A stretch of DNA of 64,000 nt from Amycolatopsis orientalis DSM 43388 (GCF_000411975.1 NZ_ASXG01000126.1:167736-231735); one strand, 5' to 3'; shown: positions 45,481-54,035, counted from the stretch's first letter. A program made the numbers and translations. The notes: a model not told the origin generated them from the letters alone.

Positions 45481-46318
45481 GCAGGCGGCGGATTTCGCCG
45501 GCCACCACCTCGGGTTCGGTGACCGGCACCAGATGCCCGGACTTCTCCGCGATCCGGTGCCGTCCGCCGGACGAAACCCGTTGCGCGTGCGCGGCATTCG
45601 CCTCCGCGCGCACGGCCGCGTTCATCCCGTCCCCGGCGCGGCCGCCGGACACGACGGTGACCGGACAGCCGGCGGGCGCGGGCGGATTCGTCCGCCAGGC
45701 CGCCAGCTCGTCGAGGAAGGTCCGCGCCTGTTCGGCCTGGGTGCGCAACACTTGCGGCGTAAAGCCTTCGCGCGCCAGATCGCGCCGGACGTCCTCCGGA
45801 GCCGCCCGCAGCATGGGGCGGTACAAGAACTTCAGCAACCCAGCCGCCGCGAGGACCCGGCCGGCGCGCAGAAAAACCCGCTCCGCGGTGCGGAATCGGG
45901 GCGAGAACAGCACTTCCGCGGTTTCGTCGGCCGGGTCGACGAGGACGAGTCCCGCGATCCGCGCGGTCGTCCGGGACGCGGCGAGCCGCACGATCGGTCC
46001 CCCGGCGCTGTGCCCGACGAGCACATAGGGCCCCGGACCGAAGTGGCGCAGCACGTCGACCAGGTCGCCGGCCATCCGGTCCAGCGTCCGCCCGGACGAA
46101 TCCGGGGCGCTGCGGCCGAGCCCGGACCGGTCGTACACCACCGCCCGCGCGAACTCGGCGACCAGCGGTTGCACAAGCCCCCACGACGACCGGCTCGCGC
46201 CCGCTCCCGCCTCGAACACCACGGTCGGCGCGTTCTCCGGACCGGGCAGCACCATCGCGTACAGCCGTCGTCCGTCCCGGGCGGACACCCACTCCGGCTC
46301 GCCCTGCACGTGCGCCAC
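45473..46318 (-). CDS. Alpha/beta hydrolase
   Basis: A 281-aa alpha/beta-hydrolase-fold enzyme. The nucleophile elbow is VGHSAGG, the oxyanion region FEAGAGASRSSW, and the C-terminal catalytic His in EKSGHLVPVTEP. An Asp candidate lies in VDPADE or later. There is no signal peptide. Substrate unknown. GTG at 46318 has GAGGGGGG about six bases upstream. A possible promoter TAAGGT overlaps an imperfect DtxR/IdeR-like sequence at 46339-46357. Confidence 0.8.
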   Translation of the reverse strand: MAHVQGEPEWVSARDGRRLYAMVLPGPENAPTVVFEAGAGASRSSWGLVQPLVAEFARAVVYDRSGLGRSAPDSSGRTLDRMAGDLVDVLRHFGPGPYVLVGHSAGGPIVRLAASRTTARIAGLVLVDPADETAEVLFSPRFRTAERVFLRAGRVLAAAGLLKFLYRPMLRAAPEDVRRDLAREGFTPQVLRTQAEQARTFLDELAAWRTNPPAPAGCPVTVVSGGRAGDGMNAAVRAEANAAHAQRVSSGGRHRIAEKSGHLVPVTEPEVVAGEIRRLLS

Positions 46319-46361
46319 CAGCGACCCCCCTCGCTCGAAGTTAGGGTCACCTTACTAGAGC

Positions 46362-47042
46362 TCAGCCCGCTGGCCGCTCGTCTTGGTCGTCCTCCCCGAA
46401 AAGGTCGCGCAGCGTCACCGCGCGGTTGACCCGGACGTGCTCGGCGGCGTACTCGCGCGCCCGTTCCACGTCGCCGGACCCGATCGCGTCCACCAGCCGG
46501 CGGTGTTCCTCGAGCAGTTCGTCCCAGTGCTCGTTCTGGCTGGTCAGCCACCGCAGCTGACCCTGGAGCGGATGCAGCATCGTGGTCAGCAGGCGGTTGC
46601 CCGCGACGGCGATGATCTCGGTGTGCAGCCTGCTGTTGACCTCCGAGATCCGCGCGCCGTCGCCGCCCTGGGTCACCCGCGCGGACTCGGCGAGCAGCCG
46701 CTCCAGCCGGCGCATCTCCGGTTTGCCTGCCCGCTCCGCGGCGCGCGCGGCGGCGAGGCTTTCCAGCGCCTCCCGGACGTCGAACAGCTCCTCGACGTCC
46801 GCCCGCGCCAGCTGCCGCACCACGACCCGCCGCGGCGAGGGCACGACCACGAATCCCTCGGCTTCCAGGCTGCGGATCGCCTCGCGCACCGGCACCCGGG
46901 ACACGCCGAGGTCCTCGGCCAATTCGCGCTCGACCAGCCGGGCCCCCGGCTTCAGCCGCCCGGTCAGGATCCGTTCCCGCAGTTCGTCGAGCACCCTGCG
47001 GCGCGTCGCCGCCAGCGGCTGCCGCTCCTCCGTGCCGCCCAT
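46362..47042 (-). CDS. GntR-family (FadR subfamily) transcriptional regulator
   Basis: A 226-aa regulator: N-terminal winged helix with LAEDLGVSRVPVREAIRSLEAEG and a C-terminal all-helical FCD effector domain (ELFDVREALESLAA, with His residues for a metal in LHTEIIAVAGN and EEHRRLVDAI). I start it at the ATG at 47042, behind GAGGGGG, rather than at a GTG nine codons earlier. It is divergent from the NCS1 transporter/racemase operon, whose promoter carries a 28-bp palindrome, so it is the obvious repressor. The ligand is probably a hydantoin, ureide or nucleobase. Confidence 0.88.
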   Translation of the reverse strand: MGGTEERQPLAATRRRVLDELRERILTGRLKPGARLVERELAEDLGVSRVPVREAIRSLEAEGFVVVPSPRRVVVRQLARADVEELFDVREALESLAAARAAERAGKPEMRRLERLLAESARVTQGGDGARISEVNSRLHTEIIAVAGNRLLTTMLHPLQGQLRWLTSQNEHWDELLEEHRRLVDAIGSGDVERAREYAAEHVRVNRAVTLRDLFGEDDQDERPAG

Positions 47043-47092
47043 GAGTCCCCCTCTCGCCGAACCGGACAATCGCCGAGTTTATCGGGAAGGGG

Positions 47093-47147
47093 TTGACGCG
47101 GCAGCCGCGCGGCGCGATATTTGGTATCCCAAGTTTGGGATACCAAA
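47093..47147 (+). promoter_or_regulatory. Promoter and 28-bp palindromic operator of the NCS1 transporter operon
   Basis: -35 TTGACG (47093-47098), 17-bp spacer and -10 GATATT (47116-47121). A perfect palindrome occupies 47120-47147: TTTGGTATCCCAA, two central bases, then its exact complement. Each half (TTGGTATCCCAA) is itself nearly symmetric. The operator covers the -10 edge and transcription start, the position expected for repression by the divergent GntR protein. Confidence 0.8.
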
Positions 47148-47177
47148 GCTGCCCGGCACGTCGACCGGAGGTCTGCA

Positions 47178-48605
47178 ATGGCGCACGCCCCGTCCACCGA
47201 AACCAGCGCGAACATCCAGACCGAACCCGATCCTCGGCTGTGGAACGAGGACCTCGCGCCCGCCAAGGAGCGGCGCTGGAAGGTGTACGACATCTTCGCG
47301 CTCTGGATGTCGGACGTGCACAACCTCGGCAACTACACCTTCGCCGCCGGACTGTTCGTGCTAGGCCTGTCGGCCTGGCAGGTGTTCACCGCGCTGCTGT
47401 TCGGCTTCGTGATCATCTTCTTCGGGATGAACCTGATGGGCCGGATCGGGCAGCGCACCGGCGTCCCGTTCCCGGTGGTCGCGCGGATCAGCTTCGGCAC
47501 GTTCGGCGCGAACCTTCCCGCGCTGATCCGCGCGGTGATCGCGATCTTCTGGTACGGCATCCAGACCTATCTCGCGAGCGTCGCCATCACGCTGCTCGTG
47601 CTGGCGATCGATCCCGGCCTGAAACCGTTGACCGAGCACAGCTTCCTCGGCCTGCACGCGCTCGGCTGGATCTGTTTCGTGGCGCTGTGGCTGGTGCAGG
47701 CGCTCGTGCTGACCCGCGGCATGGAGGCGGTGCGGAAGTTCCAGGACTGGTGCGGCCCGCTGATCTGGGTCGTGATGATCGCGCTCGCGGTCTGGATCCT
47801 CGCCGCGAGCCACTGGCACATCTCGCTCACCAGCAGCCCCCGGCGGCTCTCCGGCGGCGAGCAGGTGCGGCAGTGGTTCGGCGCGGCCGGGCTGATCCTG
47901 TCCACCTACGGCACGCTGATGCTCAACTTCTGCGATTTCTCCCGCAACGCCCCGGACCAGAAAACGGTGCGGCGCGGCAACTTCTGGGGCCTTCCGGTGA
48001 ACTCGACGGCGTTCGCGCTGCTGTCGGTGATCGTCACCGCGGGCAGCCTGCAGGTGTTCGGCGAGGCGATCACCGACCCGGCCGAACTGCTCGCCCGCGT
48101 GCACAACACCCCGGTGCTGGTCGTCGGCGCGCTGACCTTCGCCATCGCCACCATGGGCGTGAACATCGTCGCGAACTTCGTCTCCCCCGCCTACGACCTG
48201 GCCAACATCTGGCCCAAGCGGATCTCGTTCACCGTCGGCGGGATGATCAGCGCCGTCGCCGCGCTGTGCGTGCTGCCGTGGAAGCTGTACTCGTCGCCGG
48301 TGGTGGTCAACTACTTCCTCGGCGGGCTCGGCGCGTTCCTCGGGCCGCTGTTCGGGATCATGATCGTCGACTACTACCTGATCCGCCGCGGCAAGGTCGA
48401 CGTCGAGCAGCTGTTCGTGCGCGACGGCAAGTACCCCCGGGTGAATCCGCGCGCGATGGCGGCCTTCTTCCCGTGCGCCGTGCTGTCCGCGGTGATCGCG
48501 CTGGTGCCGTTCTTCGCGCCGGCCGCGCCGTACTCCTGGTTCCTCGGCACCGCCAGCGCCGGGTTGCTCTACTACGCCGTTTCGTACCGCCAGCGGAGGG
48601 CTTGA
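47178..48605 (+). CDS. NCS1-family nucleobase/hydantoin/allantoin:cation symporter
   Basis: A 475-aa membrane transporter with 12 predicted helices. The N-terminal LWNEDLAPAKERRWKVYDIFALW and the helix-1 region ALWMSDVHNLGNYTFAAGL are characteristic of NCS1 (Mhp1, allantoin and cytosine permeases). ISFGTFGANLPALIRAV and FCDFSRNAP are further family segments. The ATG at 47178 has GGAGG seven bases upstream. It is coupled by TGATG to the racemase gene, suggesting uptake of a hydantoin- or allantoin-like substrate. Repression by the divergent GntR protein is likely. Confidence 0.88.
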   Translation: MAHAPSTETSANIQTEPDPRLWNEDLAPAKERRWKVYDIFALWMSDVHNLGNYTFAAGLFVLGLSAWQVFTALLFGFVIIFFGMNLMGRIGQRTGVPFPVVARISFGTFGANLPALIRAVIAIFWYGIQTYLASVAITLLVLAIDPGLKPLTEHSFLGLHALGWICFVALWLVQALVLTRGMEAVRKFQDWCGPLIWVVMIALAVWILAASHWHISLTSSPRRLSGGEQVRQWFGAAGLILSTYGTLMLNFCDFSRNAPDQKTVRRGNFWGLPVNSTAFALLSVIVTAGSLQVFGEAITDPAELLARVHNTPVLVVGALTFAIATMGVNIVANFVSPAYDLANIWPKRISFTVGGMISAVAALCVLPWKLYSSPVVVNYFLGGLGAFLGPLFGIMIVDYYLIRRGKVDVEQLFVRDGKYPRVNPRAMAAFFPCAVLSAVIALVPFFAPAAPYSWFLGTASAGLLYYAVSYRQRRA

Positions 48606-49315
48606 TGCGGATCCTCGTCACCAACTGCAACACCACCGAGGCCATGACGAAGGAGATCGAGGCCGGGGCGCGGGCGGCGGCCAGCCCCGGCACCGAAATC
48701 GTCGCCCTGACCCCGAAGTGGGGCCCCGAATCGGCCGAAGGCTGGCTCGACAGCTTCCTGTCCGCCGCGGCGGTGCTGGACCTGTTGCGCACCACCGAGG
48801 AAACGTTCGACGCGGTCGTCCTCGCCGGGTTCGGCGAGCACGGCCGCGAGGGCGCGCGGGAACTGCTGGACGTGCCGGTGGTCGACATCACCGAGGCCGC
48901 GGCGCATCTCGCCGGGCTGCTCGGCCGCCGGTACGGCGTGGTGACGACGCTGGACCGCACGTGCGGGCTGATCGAGGACAGCCTGCATTCGGCGGGCGTG
49001 GACCGCAACTGCGTCGCGGTCGTCGGCACCGGGCTCAGCGTGCTGGAGCTGCGCGACGAGGAGCGAACCGAATCAGCGCTGCTCACCGCCGGTCGCCGGG
49101 CGCGCGACGCGGGCGCGGAGGTGCTCGTGCTCGGCTGCGCCGGAATGACCGGGCTGGACCGCACGATGTCGGCGATGCTCGACGTCCCGGTGGTCGACGG
49201 CGTCGCGGCCGCGGTCCGGCTCGCGGAATCCCTGGTGGCGCTGGGATTGCGGACCAGCCGGGCCGGTTCCTACGCGCGGCCGCTCGAGAAACACCGCAGC
49301 TGGCCCGGCGAATGA
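48605..49315 (+). CDS. Asp/Glu/hydantoin racemase-superfamily protein lacking the first catalytic Cys
   Basis: A 236-aa member of the superfamily (MRILVTNCNTTEAMT start, typical of hydantoin/allantoin racemases). The second catalytic cysteine is present in VLVLGCAGM (Cys178). Where racemases have a first cysteine after the third strand, this protein has Gly75 in VVLAGFGEHG. A single C-terminal cysteine with glycine opposite is the arrangement of arylmalonate decarboxylase, so activity may not be racemisation. It is coupled to the NCS1 transporter; no hydantoinase or carbamoylase lies in the window. Confidence 0.82.
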   Translation: MRILVTNCNTTEAMTKEIEAGARAAASPGTEIVALTPKWGPESAEGWLDSFLSAAAVLDLLRTTEETFDAVVLAGFGEHGREGARELLDVPVVDITEAAAHLAGLLGRRYGVVTTLDRTCGLIEDSLHSAGVDRNCVAVVGTGLSVLELRDEERTESALLTAGRRARDAGAEVLVLGCAGMTGLDRTMSAMLDVPVVDGVAAAVRLAESLVALGLRTSRAGSYARPLEKHRSWPGE

Positions 49316-49319
49316 CTCC

Positions 49320-50456
49320 TCAGGCGCGCACCGGCACCCGGGCGCGGCCGGTCAGCGCCTTGCTCCACGGCAGCCGCCGCAGCACTTCGACGATCCCGAA
49401 GGTCAGCGCCACTGTCGCCGGGTAGGCCACCAGCGTCGTCCACGGCGCGCCGTAGCGGTCGCCGACGAAGACGAACAACGGGTCCAGCAGCGCGATCGCG
49501 ATCGGGTGGGTCAGGAACACCGCGAACGAGCGGTTCACCGCCCAGGACACGAACCGCCCGCCGCGCTGCCTGCTCTCCGCCCAGCGCGCGCCCGCGAGGT
49601 AGATCCCGGCGATCACCGCGACGAACCACGGGATCAGGTACGGGCGGAAGGCGTCCGACGCCATCTCCGGCCACTCTCCGAAGTGGACACTCACGAAGTA
49701 GCCGGCCTCCGCGACGGCCAGCCCGCCCGCCATCGCCAGCAGCACCCAGCGCGAATGCGTGCGCAGCCAGGCGTGCACCGCCTCGAAGTGCACCGCCGCC
49801 GCGGCGCCGAGCAGCAAGTAGAACTGGTAGACGACGAACGTCGCGAAGAACTTGCTGACGAAGACGTAGCCCAGCGCGTCGGGCGGGTAGCTCATGAAGA
49901 TCGCGACCCCCACCTGGATCGCGCCGGAGCACGCCAGCACCGTCCACGGACGGCGGCGGATCAGGCCGAACATCTTGGCCAGCAGCGGGAACAGCAGGTA
50001 CACCTGCAGCGTCACCAGCATGAAATACATGTGGTACCAGGCGTTCCCGGTGAGCAGGTCCGTCCCGAGAGTGCGCAGCTGGGCGCCGGCCGACCCGAAC
50101 GGCTGGCCCGAGGTGAGCACCGAATAGACCCGGTAGATCACCGTCCAGACCACGTACGGCACCGCGACGAGCGGGAACCGCCTGCGCCAGAACTTCCCGG
50201 GCTGCAGCGGCCGGTCGCGGTACTGGAACACGAGCACGAACGCGGTGAGCGCGAAGAACGCCTCGCGGGTCAGGTGCAGCGGAGTCTGGATCGCGTCGGC
50301 GACGACGTCCTGCGGCAAAGTCGTGGAGCCGACCACGTGGATGAGGATCACCAGGGCGAACGTGACGACCCGGTACAAATCGAGCTGGCGCAGGTGCGTT
50401 CGCCTGGCGGGCGCCGGCTCGTCCGCGCGGACGAGCGGGATCTCGGTAGTGGTCAT
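49320..50456 (-). CDS. Acyltransferase 3 family membrane protein
   Basis: A 378-aa integral membrane acyltransferase with about ten helices. Family markers are the first-helix RQLDLYRVVTFALVILIHV (conserved Arg and His) and REAFFALTAFVL with the RDR-type cytoplasmic loop. Such proteins O-acetylate or acylate exported sugars, lipids or antibiotics. The ATG at 50456 begins MTTTEIPLV; a start 24 codons upstream is unlikely since it would cross weakly coding sequence. It is divergent from the chitinase gene across 382 bp. Confidence 0.85.
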   Translation of the reverse strand: MTTTEIPLVRADEPAPARRTHLRQLDLYRVVTFALVILIHVVGSTTLPQDVVADAIQTPLHLTREAFFALTAFVLVFQYRDRPLQPGKFWRRRFPLVAVPYVVWTVIYRVYSVLTSGQPFGSAGAQLRTLGTDLLTGNAWYHMYFMLVTLQVYLLFPLLAKMFGLIRRRPWTVLACSGAIQVGVAIFMSYPPDALGYVFVSKFFATFVVYQFYLLLGAAAAVHFEAVHAWLRTHSRWVLLAMAGGLAVAEAGYFVSVHFGEWPEMASDAFRPYLIPWFVAVIAGIYLAGARWAESRQRGGRFVSWAVNRSFAVFLTHPIAIALLDPLFVFVGDRYGAPWTTLVAYPATVALTFGIVEVLRRLPWSKALTGRARVPVRA

Positions 50457-50599
50457 CGTTCGGCCGTGCTCCCGGGGTCGTTGGCGCTCATGGTGCCAGG
50501 CTCTCGTGCGCAGCTGTGAGCCACCCATGATCTTCCTGAGACCCGGCTGATGCCGCGCGAGCCGGATGTCGGGTCAGCCACACCCGTCCGGGTGAACCT

Positions 50600-50613
50600 G
50601 TGGTCCGGACCAC
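50600..50613. promoter_or_regulatory. Palindrome GTGGTCCGGACCAC, DasR-site-like
   Basis: A perfect 14-bp palindrome. Its core TGGTCCGGACCA matches the DasR-responsive consensus TGGTCTAGACCA at 10 of 12 positions. It lies in the divergent gap, 144 bp from the acyltransferase start and about 240 bp from the chitinase start. Confidence 0.5.
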
Positions 50614-50686
50614 GCGCCCAGCCTGGAACAGGCCGTTCGTCGGGCCTTTCCGGACACTTCACCACAAATCGCCCGGGCGCGAAAAT

Positions 50687-50698
50687 TGGTCTAGTCCA
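50687..50698 (+). promoter_or_regulatory. DasR-responsive element upstream of chitinase promoter
   Basis: TGGTCTAGTCCA matches the known DasR box (TGGTCTAGACCA) at 11 of 12 positions and ends five bases before the chitinase -35. DasR is the GntR-type N-acetylglucosamine-responsive repressor of chitinolytic genes in actinobacteria. Confidence 0.7.
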
Positions 50699-50703
50699 CA
50701 GTA

Positions 50704-50732
50704 TTGACTCCGGCTGTGCGCTGGTTCACATT
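50704..50732 (+). promoter_or_regulatory. Candidate chitinase promoter
   Basis: TTGACT (50704-50709), 17-bp spacer, CACATT (50727-50732). The -35 is good, the -10 moderate. It leaves an untranslated leader of about 100 bases before the ATG. Confidence 0.5.
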
Positions 50733-50838
50733 CGAATGCGGGCCGGCCCCCGCTCCTGCAGTGATCACCCGATGTCCGACGCTTGCCGCGCATTCCGGTG
50801 CGGCGAGCGGACTTCGCCTGTGCGAGGGAGAAACGCTC

Positions 50839-52704
50839 ATGCCCCACCGGACCTTGAGACCGCTGGCCGTGGCCTGCGCCGCCCTGGCCGCCGTGGTCGT
50901 GGCCGGTCTCGCCATCCTGGCCCGGCCCGCCCCGGCCACCGCGACGCCCGCCCCCTCCTCGGGAGGACTGCGCATCGCCTACTTCGACCAATGGAGCATC
51001 TACCAGAACGCCTACTACCTCAAAAACGTCGACAAGATCGCCGACAACATCGACTACCTGCTCTACGACTTCGAGAACATCGACCCGAACAACCTGACCT
51101 GCTTCGAAACGACCAAGGCCACAACTCCGGACCCGGGCGGCGAGGACGACCCGAACGCGGGCGACGGCGCGGGCGACCAGTTCGCCGACTACCAGAAGTC
51201 GTTCGGCTCGGACATCAGCGTCGACGGCACCGCCGACACCTACAACATGCCGATCGTCGGCAACTTCCACCAGCTGCAGGAACTCAAGGCGCGGCACCCG
51301 AACCTGAAGGTGCTGCTGTCGCTCGGCGGCTGGACCTACTCGAAGTACTTCTCCGACGCCGCGGCCACCGACGCCTCGCGCAAGAAGTTCGTCAGCTCCT
51401 GCATCGACATGTTCGTCAAGGGCAACATCCCGGCCGCGGGCGGCTACGGCGGCCCGGGCACCGCCGCGAACATCTTCGACGGATTCGACATCGACTGGGA
51501 GTACCCGGCGCACCCCGGCGGCCACACGGGCAACCACTACAGCCCGAACGACACCCAGAACTTCACCGCGCTGCTCGCCGAGTTCCGGAGCGAACTCGAC
51601 GCACTGGGCAAGCACTACGCGCTGTCGGCCGCCCTGCCCGGCGGACAGGACAAGATCGCGAAGATCCAGACCGACAAGATCCACCAGTACATGGACTTCG
51701 CGGACCCGATGACCTACGACATGCACGGCGCGTGGGACAAGACCGGTCCGACGAACTTCCAGGACCCGCTCTACCCCTCGCCGAACGACCCGTCCGCGCC
51801 CATTCCGCCGGGCACCGAGAAGTACACGATCGATCAGGTGGTGAAGGCCTACACGCAAGGAGATCCGGCGTACGGCATCCCCGGCGGGTTCCCGGCTTCG
51901 AAACTGACCTTGGGCATCCCGTTCTACTACCGAGGCTGGACCGGCGTGCCCGCCGGCTCGAACCACGGGCTGTACCAGACGGCCACCGGCCCGTCCGCGC
52001 CGCATCCGCTGAGCGGCAACGTGCCCGGGGTCGCGATGTACAAGGAACTCACCGGCGTGGTCGACAACCCGGCGGACACGTTCTGGGACCCGACCACGCA
52101 ATCCGCGTGGTTCTACGACGGGACGAGCTTCTACGGCGGTTCGTCGAAACAGTCGATCAAGGCGCGCACCGATTACATCCATTGCAACGGCCTCCGCGGC
52201 GCGATGATGTTCTCGCTCTACGACCTCGACCCCGACTCGACGCTGTTCCACGCGGTGGTGGACGGGCTAGCCGCGCCGACGGAGGGCTGCTCCGGCCCCC
52301 CGCCGACCACCCCGACGACGCCCACCACGCCCACGACCCCGACCACGCCCACTACGCCGACCACTCCCACGACTCCCCCGGGCGGCCAGTGCTCGGCCCC
52401 GGCCTGGGATTCCGGCAAGGTGTACACCGGCGGCGCGGTCGTGTCGTACAACAACCACACCTGGACGGCGAAGTGGTGGACGCAGGGCGAGCAGCCCGGC
52501 ACCTCGGACGTCTGGTCGGACAACGGAGCCTGCTCCGGCGGCGGCGGTCCCACCACCGCGTGCCCGGCGGCGTGGAACAGCTCCCAGTCCTACATTGCCG
52601 GCGCGGTGGTGTCCTACAACGGCCACCGCTGGTCCGCCAAGTGGTGGACACAAGGCGAAACGCCCGGCACCGCGACGGTCTGGGCAGACAACGGCGCCTG
52701 CTGA
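50839..52704 (+). CDS. Secreted GH18 chitinase with two C-terminal chitin-binding modules
   Basis: A 621-aa exported chitinase. The signal peptide is at residues 1-35 (RTLRPLAVACAALAAVVVAGL, cut near ATATPA). The GH18 domain runs about 42-460 with catalytic FDGFDIDWEY (DxxDxDxE, the Glu being acid/base), SLGGWTYS and MTYDMHGAW. A Thr-Pro linker, essentially TTP repeats, follows. Two CBM5/12 (ChtBD3) modules follow, each with VYTGGAVVSYNNHTWTAKWW-type aromatic platform and a closing Cys. GAGGGAG precedes the ATG by eight bases. Predicted control is by DasR through the box at 50687-50698. Confidence 0.93.
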   Translation: MPHRTLRPLAVACAALAAVVVAGLAILARPAPATATPAPSSGGLRIAYFDQWSIYQNAYYLKNVDKIADNIDYLLYDFENIDPNNLTCFETTKATTPDPGGEDDPNAGDGAGDQFADYQKSFGSDISVDGTADTYNMPIVGNFHQLQELKARHPNLKVLLSLGGWTYSKYFSDAAATDASRKKFVSSCIDMFVKGNIPAAGGYGGPGTAANIFDGFDIDWEYPAHPGGHTGNHYSPNDTQNFTALLAEFRSELDALGKHYALSAALPGGQDKIAKIQTDKIHQYMDFADPMTYDMHGAWDKTGPTNFQDPLYPSPNDPSAPIPPGTEKYTIDQVVKAYTQGDPAYGIPGGFPASKLTLGIPFYYRGWTGVPAGSNHGLYQTATGPSAPHPLSGNVPGVAMYKELTGVVDNPADTFWDPTTQSAWFYDGTSFYGGSSKQSIKARTDYIHCNGLRGAMMFSLYDLDPDSTLFHAVVDGLAAPTEGCSGPPPTTPTTPTTPTTPTTPTTPTTPTTPPGGQCSAPAWDSGKVYTGGAVVSYNNHTWTAKWWTQGEQPGTSDVWSDNGACSGGGGPTTACPAAWNSSQSYIAGAVVSYNGHRWSAKWWTQGETPGTATVWADNGAC

Positions 52705-52803
52705 CCCCGCGGCAGGCGCTCGCATAGCGGCGGCGGCACCGGGAGCCCGCCCCGAAGGGCCCGGTGCCGCCGCCGAATCCGCTTTGGCCTAACCCAAATC
52801 AGC

Positions 52804-53063
52804 GGCGGTGCCGGGTTTCCTCGCGCACGAAGGGAATCCGGCGCCGCCCGAGTCACCGTTCGCTCGCTCCTCGCGACGCCAGACCCCCTGCCGCCCGCAC
52901 AAGTCTGCTGCGGCACCGAATTCCTCACTCACGAAGGAAACCCGACACCGCCCGACTCGAACCGCCGTCCAGCCGCCCCGCAACACCACACCACTCGCCG
53001 CCGGCACAAGACGGCGACGGCACCGGATTTCCTCACCCACGAAGGAAACCCGACACCGCCGCC
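52804..53063. repeat. Three copies of an intergenic palindromic repeat
   Basis: Units of about 45-50 bp at 52804-52848, 52909-52952 and 53012-53063, 104 and 108 bp apart, each fold into a hairpin. The left arm is like GGCACCGGATTTCCTC, the loop CACC/GCGC, and the right arm GAAGGAAACCCGACACCGCC. They fill the 383-bp gap 52705-53087 between chitinase and mctB. No protein-coding potential with start signals is seen on either strand. Confidence 0.75.
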
Positions 53064-53087
53064 TTGGTCGTGCGGGAAGACGCCCGC

Positions 53088-54035
53088 TCAGTTCCCCGGC
53101 GCAGTCACCCCGGGCGCGATCGCCTGCGCGTTCCCCGCGATCCCGTACCGGCCCGAGCCGCCGTTCAGCTGCTCCTGCAGCGCCAGAATCGTCGCCACGC
53201 GGCCGGCCGCCGAATCCGCGTTGTCCACAGTGGACAGAATCGAGGTCGCGGAGGTGTCCGCGCGCACCACGCCGATCGGGCCGGTACCTTCCGCCGAACC
53301 CGGGTCGCCGGCGAGCACGGTGCCCGCGCCGGAACGGTCGAGCTGTGCGGCGAACCGCGCGATCGTCGCGGCCCGGTCGCCCGCGCCGTCGCCGGTCTGC
53401 TGGGCTCCGGTCAGCACGATCGCGAGCTGCGCGGGCTGCACGCCCTGGCTCGGCTTCACGAAACCGCCGTCGGTCAGCCCGCCGAGGGCGGCGGCGAGTT
53501 CGTCGCCGCTCGACTGCGGTTTCGCGCTCGCCTTGTCCAGCAGCAGCACCGAACCGAGCAGCGCGCCGGCGAGCGTGCCGGAGTCGCCCGCGGTCGGGAA
53601 CTTCGCCCCGGCCGGCTGCAGCCGCGTGACGACGTCGCGCAGCTGGTCGGCCTTCGCCGGGTCGGTGAACGCGTTGGTGAGCTGGAGTTCGCCGGTCACC
53701 GAGGCGCCGGACTGGCCGACGAGCTTCTTGAGCGCGTCGCGGTCGGCCGGGCGCGCGTCCTGCGTGGTGACGATGACGACGCTGCGCTTGTCCAGCGCGC
53801 CCGCGACGACCTTCGGGCCCATGGTCCCGGCGAAGGCGTCCGCGTCGGACAGCCGCGCGTTGAGCGCGTTGCGCTGCGCCTCGAGGTCGGACACCTGAGT
53901 GCCGAGGTCTTTCTTCTGGTCCGCGAGCCCGGAGAGCAGCGAACCGTTGAGCGCGGTCGAGCCCAGCACCACGCCGACGGCCAGCGCCAGGAAGCACGCG
54001 GTGATGGAAACGATGTGGTACCGCAGGGAAATCAC
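53088..54035 (-). CDS. Copper transporter family outer channel/cytokinesis protein (MctB/SteB)
   Basis: A 315-aa protein with one N-terminal membrane anchor (YHIVSITACFLALAVGVVLGS), a coiled coil (about residues 38-65, DQKKDLGTQVSDLEAQRNAL) and an extracytoplasmic alpha/beta domain. It is homologous by sequence and position to M. tuberculosis Rv1698 (MctB, 314 aa; copper resistance). Corynebacterial SteB, which with SteA organises the septal ring and activates peptidoglycan hydrolysis, belongs to the same family. The GTG at 54035 overlaps the steA stop (GTGA), supporting a SteA-SteB pair. Confidence 0.88.
   Translation of the reverse strand: MISLRYHIVSITACFLALAVGVVLGSTALNGSLLSGLADQKKDLGTQVSDLEAQRNALNARLSDADAFAGTMGPKVVAGALDKRSVVIVTTQDARPADRDALKKLVGQSGASVTGELQLTNAFTDPAKADQLRDVVTRLQPAGAKFPTAGDSGTLAGALLGSVLLLDKASAKPQSSGDELAAALGGLTDGGFVKPSQGVQPAQLAIVLTGAQQTGDGAGDRAATIARFAAQLDRSGAGTVLAGDPGSAEGTGPIGVVRADTSATSILSTVDNADSAAGRVATILALQEQLNGGSGRYGIAGNAQAIAPGVTAPGN

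Noticed and set aside
52804..53063. CRISPR-like spacing of the three intergenic hairpins
   Set aside because: Only three units, each a degenerate palindrome of ~45-50 bp separated by ~58 bp, and no cas genes nearby.
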